From positions 17,657-26,361 of the forward strand of contig DHGT01000077.1 of the NCBI GenBank assembly GCA_002402905.1: DNA of 8,705 nt, in the 5' to 3' direction. The position numbers and the translations under genes are program-made. Below are positions 5,268-8,705 of the stretch, one piece after another. This DNA comes from Desulfatitalea sp. UBA4791. Lineage in GTDB: Bacteria > Desulfobacterota > Desulfobacteria > Desulfobacterales > Desulfosarcinaceae. The notes beneath the pieces are model-generated. The model saw only the letters and a list, made by a program, of their open reading frames with translations. It searched no databases and was not told the DNA's origin. Each line of letters opens with the position of its first letter. Within the stretch, counting starts at the first letter, position 1.

Positions 5268-7367
5268 ATGGAAATAAATGTAAAAGCCGATGTTGGGGGA
5301 AAACCGCTCACCATCCAATCCGGTAAAGTGGCCAAGCAGGCCGATGGCGCGGTGGTCGTCCAATACGGTGACACCATCGTTCTGGTCACGGCCGTGGCCG
5401 CCCATGATGAACGCGCGGCAGACTTTCTACCTCTGACGGTGGAGTATCAGGAAAAAATTTACGCCGCCGGTCGAATCCCCGGTAACTATTTCAGGCGTGA
5501 AATCGGACGCCCCAGTGAAAAAGAGACGCTCACCGCACGCTTGATCGACCGACCGATCCGGCCGCTGTTTCCTAAAAAATGGCGCTATGAAACGCAGGTG
5601 ATCGCCACGGTGCTTTCCATGGACCAGGAGAACGATCCGGACGTCCTGGCCGTGGTCGGTGCCTCGGCGGCCCTGACCATTTCGGACATCCACTTCGACG
5701 GCCCCATTGCCTGTGTCCGCGTGGGACGCATCGATGGCCAATTCGTCGCCAATCCGACGCTGAGCCAGATCGAGTCCTCGGATATCAACCTCGTGGTGGC
5801 CGGCTCCAAGACCGGCGTGGTCATGGTGGAGGGCGGCTCACAGATCATCACGGAAGACGATATGCTCGAGGCGCTGTTCTTCGGCCACGAAGCCCTGAAG
5901 CCGATTATCGACATCCAGGAGGAGCTTCGGGCCGCTTTAGGCAAAGCCAAACGCCCCTTCGCCCCACCGGCAACGGACGAGGCCCTGGCCGCCCAATTGG
6001 AGGCGATCGCCAGTGAACGCATTCGTCAAACGCTGGATATCCATGACAAAATGGCGCGAAACAGCGCCATGCGCGCACTGAAGGCGGAGATTGTCGATGG
6101 CCTGGGAGACGCCTACGCCGAGCGTCGCGCCGAATGCATGGAAATTTTGGGAGATCTGCTCAAAAAAATCTCACGGCAGATGATCCTCAAGGAGGGACGG
6201 CGTATCGGTGGACGCAAGTTTGACGAAATCCGCCCGATCACCTGTGAAGTCGGGCTGCTTCCCCGTCCCCACGGCAGCGCTCTTTTTACGCGAGGCGAGA
6301 CCCAGGTGCTCGGCGTGCTCACTTTGGGATCGGGCCCGGACGAGCAGCGCGTGGAAACGCTCAGCGGAGAAGAGATGCGCCCCTTCATGCTGCATTACAA
6401 TTTTCCACCCTACTCGGTGGGCGAAGTCAAACGCGTCGGGGGCCCCAGCCGCCGCGATATCGGTCACGGTGGCTTGTCCACCCGTGCCATCGAAAAGATC
6501 CTGCCTGATCGGGAAAATTTCGATTACACGATCCGGTTGGTCTCCGAGGTACTGGAATCCAACGGCTCCTCGTCCATGGGTACCGTTTGCGCCGGGACCA
6601 TGGCGCTGATGGACGGCGGCGTGCCGATCAAGGCGCCGGTTTCGGGAATTGCCATGGGACTGGTCAAGGAGGGAGATCAAGTGGTGATTCTCTCCGATAT
6701 CCTGGGCGACGAAGACCACACCGGAGACATGGATTTCAAGGTCACCGGCACGCGGGAAGGTATCACTGCGCTTCAGATGGACATCAAAATCAAGGAGCTG
6801 CCCCGGGACATCATGCAAAAGGCCTTGGACCAGGCGCGTGCCGGAAGGCTGCATATCCTCGACAAGATGCTCGAAGCCATCGGCCAGCCGCGACAGGACA
6901 TTTCTCAATACGCCCCCAAAATCTTGACGATCAAGATCAACCCTGACAAGATCCGCGACCTCATCGGTCCGGGCGGCAAGGTGGTTCGCGCCATTCAGGC
7001 CGAAACCAACACCCGCATCGAAATCGACGACAGCGGTCTGGTCAAAATTGCAGCCACCAACGAGGCCGAGGGAAAACTGGCCCTGGAGCAGGTGCAGGCC
7101 ATCGCCATGGAGCCCGAAGAAGGGGCCATATATGAAGGCAAGGTCGTCAAGACCACCGATTTCGGAGCCTTCGTGCAATTGGCGCCAGGCACCGACGGAT
7201 TGGTCCACATCTCCCAGTTGGCCAACCGGCGGGTGGCCAAGGTCACCGATGTGGTCAAGGAAGGCGACATCGTCCGCGTCAAGGTCCTGGAGGTATCCCA
7301 GGACGGCCGCATCCGGCTCAGTTTGAAGGCGGCCCTGGAAGAGGAAAAGAACCAAGGTGGTGAATAA
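5268..7367 (+). CDS. pnp: Polyribonucleotide nucleotidyltransferase (PNPase)
   Basis: A trimeric, phosphate-dependent 3'-to-5' exoribonuclease releasing nucleoside diphosphates, central to mRNA decay and often part of the degradosome. It has 699 residues, close to E. coli PNPase. Domains in order are the first RNase PH-like core (about 1-215, with NYFRREIGRPSEKE at 73-86), the helical linker domain (about 235-310) and the second, catalytic RNase PH core (about 320-545). The KH domain follows (about 553-612, with IGPGGK at 566-571), then the S1 domain (about 618-688, with DFGAFVQL and GLVHIS). The catalytic residues by alignment with E. coli D486, D492 and K494 are D483, D489 and K491 in DEDHTGDMDFK. 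All are present. The short acidic tail (EEEKNQGGE) has no extra domain. It ends 11 bases inside the M16 gene. Confidence 0.98.
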   Translation: MEINVKADVGGKPLTIQSGKVAKQADGAVVVQYGDTIVLVTAVAAHDERAADFLPLTVEYQEKIYAAGRIPGNYFRREIGRPSEKETLTARLIDRPIRPLFPKKWRYETQVIATVLSMDQENDPDVLAVVGASAALTISDIHFDGPIACVRVGRIDGQFVANPTLSQIESSDINLVVAGSKTGVVMVEGGSQIITEDDMLEALFFGHEALKPIIDIQEELRAALGKAKRPFAPPATDEALAAQLEAIASERIRQTLDIHDKMARNSAMRALKAEIVDGLGDAYAERRAECMEILGDLLKKISRQMILKEGRRIGGRKFDEIRPITCEVGLLPRPHGSALFTRGETQVLGVLTLGSGPDEQRVETLSGEEMRPFMLHYNFPPYSVGEVKRVGGPSRRDIGHGGLSTRAIEKILPDRENFDYTIRLVSEVLESNGSSSMGTVCAGTMALMDGGVPIKAPVSGIAMGLVKEGDQVVILSDILGDEDHTGDMDFKVTGTREGITALQMDIKIKELPRDIMQKALDQARAGRLHILDKMLEAIGQPRQDISQYAPKILTIKINPDKIRDLIGPGGKVVRAIQAETNTRIEIDDSGLVKIAATNEAEGKLALEQVQAIAMEPEEGAIYEGKVVKTTDFGAFVQLAPGTDGLVHISQLANRRVAKVTDVVKEGDIVRVKVLEVSQDGRIRLSLKAALEEEKNQGGE

Positions 7368-8613
7368 AACCCGACTCCCCAACGGCATCCGCATCGTCTC
7401 AAAGCATATGCCCCACGTTCGATCGGTCTCCATGGGAGTGTGGGTCGACGTGGGGGCCAGGGACGAGTCCGACGAACAAAGCGGGCTGTCTCACTTTATC
7501 GAACACATGATCTTTAAAGGAACGGCCCGCCGTAGTGCCTATGAGATCGCCAAGGCCTTCGATGCCATCGGCGGTCACACCAACGCCTTCACTTCCACGG
7601 AAAACACCTGCTACCATGCACGCGTCATGGATGCCCACCTGGAGACCATGGTCGATATCCTGTCGGACATCTTCCTCAATTCCGTGTTTGCCCCCGAGGA
7701 GGTGGAGCGCGAACGGCCGGTCATTTTTCAGGAGATCGGCATGGTCGAAGACTCACCCGAGGAGTTCGTGCATGTGCTGGCCGGCGGGGATTTCTGGGGC
7801 GATCATCCGTTAGGCCGCTCGATCCTGGGCACCCGGGAACATGTGATGGGCTTTTCCGCCGAGACCATCAAGGACTATTTTCAGCGCCTGTACCATCCGG
7901 AGCGCATCGTCATCTCGGCAGCCGGCAATGTGGACCACGATTATTTTACCGACCTCGTCGGACCGACCTTCGCCACCATCCACAATGGCCATCCGCTGCC
8001 CACCCGCACCACCCCGGACATCCATCCCAAAACCAGCTGCCAGGCGCGTACCCTGGAACAGGTCCACATCTGCCTGTCGACCCAGGGTCTTTCCGTCACC
8101 GATCCGCGCCGGTTCGCGGTCTCCCTGCTGAGCACCATCCTGGGCGGCAACATGAGTTCACGTCTCTTTCAGGAAATAAGGGAAAGACGCGGCCTGGCCT
8201 ACTCGGTCTACTCGTTTATGATGTCCTACGTGGATACCGGCATGTTCGGCGTTTACACCGCAGTCAATGCCGAGCAAGCCCAACGCACCATCGATCTGAT
8301 CCTTCAGGAAATCCGAAAACTCGGCCGCACGCCGGTATCCGAGGATGAACTGCAGGATGCCAAGGAGTACACCAAGGGCAACCTGCTGCTGGCCGCCGAA
8401 AGCGTCGACAATCAGATGGTGCGGCTGGCCCAGAACGAACTGAATTTCGGCGAATACATCCCGGTGGACAAGGTGGTTCAAAACATCGAAGCGGTCTCCA
8501 TAGACGACATCCAGGCCGCCGGCGCCCAACTGTTTCAAAGCGATCGAAGCGCCCTGACCCTGCTCGGCCCGGTCGACAAGGCGACACGTTTTGAAGCCAT
8601 CTTCGACAAATAG
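7357..8613 (+). CDS. M16-family zinc metallopeptidase (YmxG/mitochondrial processing peptidase-like)
   Basis: A single-unit M16B peptidase of 418 residues. The inverted zinc motif HFIEH is at 46-50 (metal ligands H46 and H50, catalytic base E49), and the distal ligand is E126 in FQEIGM, 75 residues later, as the family requires. The second half carries the inactive-like lobe with the glycine-rich LGGNMSSRLFQ (262-272) and the substrate-binding pair in RERRGLAYSVYS (275-286). No signal peptide is visible, which suggests a cytosolic enzyme. The start is GTG at 7357 or the adjacent GTG at 7360; a weak GAGG lies at 7341-7344. Either start overlaps the pnp stop, pointing to coupled translation. 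Homologues often follow pnp (ymxG/mlpA in Bacillus). The natural substrate is unknown, so no gene symbol is given. Confidence 0.93.
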   Translation: MVNKTRLPNGIRIVSKHMPHVRSVSMGVWVDVGARDESDEQSGLSHFIEHMIFKGTARRSAYEIAKAFDAIGGHTNAFTSTENTCYHARVMDAHLETMVDILSDIFLNSVFAPEEVERERPVIFQEIGMVEDSPEEFVHVLAGGDFWGDHPLGRSILGTREHVMGFSAETIKDYFQRLYHPERIVISAAGNVDHDYFTDLVGPTFATIHNGHPLPTRTTPDIHPKTSCQARTLEQVHICLSTQGLSVTDPRRFAVSLLSTILGGNMSSRLFQEIRERRGLAYSVYSFMMSYVDTGMFGVYTAVNAEQAQRTIDLILQEIRKLGRTPVSEDELQDAKEYTKGNLLLAAESVDNQMVRLAQNELNFGEYIPVDKVVQNIEAVSIDDIQAAGAQLFQSDRSALTLLGPVDKATRFEAIFDK

Positions 8614-8663
8614 TGGATCGTTTCAATTTCAACTTTTGATTTGAAATAAAGCGATTCGATCCA
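8614..8663. repeat. AT-rich inverted repeat after the operon's last visible gene
   Basis: TGGATCG (8614-8620), starting right after the M16 stop codon, is matched by CGATCCA (8657-8663). Inside it, TTTCAA (8621-8626) pairs with TTGAAA (8641-8646), and TCAA (8629-8632) with TTGA (8636-8639) around a three-base loop. Together they form a nested imperfect hairpin with a ten-base bulge on the 3' side. No T-run follows on either strand, so it is not a classical intrinsic terminator, though it could mark or protect the transcript 3' end. The 8664-8705 remainder is AT-rich with no gene visible. Confidence 0.45.
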
Positions 8664-8705
8664 TCATAAAAATCAAATGACAGCATGCCTTCACTTTAAA
8701 CTTAA

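Noticed and set aside
6171..7433. A 420-codon open frame on the minus strand opposite pnp and the start of the M16 gene
   Set aside because: It has the same unusual composition, no family motif and no ribosome binding site of note, and it covers the catalytic, KH and S1 regions of PNPase.
8641..8670. Candidate promoter TTGAAA, 18-base spacer, CATAAA
   Set aside because: The -35 match is good, but the -10 match is only 4 of 6 in an AT-rich region where such matches are common, and the downstream gene is not in the window. Too weak to annotate.
1..8705. A mobile element, CRISPR array, phage, toxin-antitoxin or novel defence system
   Set aside because: All eight genes are core or widely conserved, on one strand and tightly packed. 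I saw no direct repeats, integrase, transposase or tRNA-like attachment site.

Overview
The window is a housekeeping translation and RNA-decay operon from a moderately GC-rich bacterium. Every convincing gene lies on the + strand in the order infB (5' end outside the window), a DUF503/YlxP-like gene, rbfA, nrnA, truB, rpsO, pnp and an M16-family zinc peptidase. The protein sequences and the gene order (infB-DUF503-rbfA-DHH phosphoesterase-truB-rpsO-pnp-M16) fit a Desulfobacterota (former Deltaproteobacteria) genome best. That placement is from memory of family sequences, not from a search.

Layout. Bases 1-2198 are the C-terminal part of IF-2. After a 3-base gap comes the small DUF503 gene (2202-2519), then a 20-base gap and rbfA (2540-2902). 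rbfA overlaps nrnA (2883-3878) by 20 bases, and nrnA overlaps truB (3863-4762) by 16 bases. A 49-base gap carrying a strong Shine-Dalgarno sequence precedes rpsO (4812-5081). The longest non-coding stretch, 186 bases at 5082-5267, is a structured leader between rpsO and pnp. pnp (5268-7367) overlaps the GTG start of the M16 peptidase (7357-8613) by 11 bases. The last 92 bases are AT-rich and contain an inverted repeat.

How the genes work together. IF-2 starts translation. RbfA, S15 and TruB act on 30S assembly and tRNA modification. PNPase degrades mRNA 3' to 5', and NrnA removes the very short RNA leftovers. The DUF503 protein has no established function but sits in this setting in many bacteria. 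The M16 peptidase is a common downstream neighbour of pnp with no clear link to RNA. There is no sign of mobile DNA, CRISPR, phage or an accessory defence system.

The most interesting non-coding feature is a long imperfect hairpin with a GAAA tetraloop in the rpsO-pnp leader (5118-5161). It is placed like the RNase III-processed hairpin of E. coli pnp. I did not find an undescribed biological system here; the findings are modest and mainly concern RNA structure and gene arrangement.
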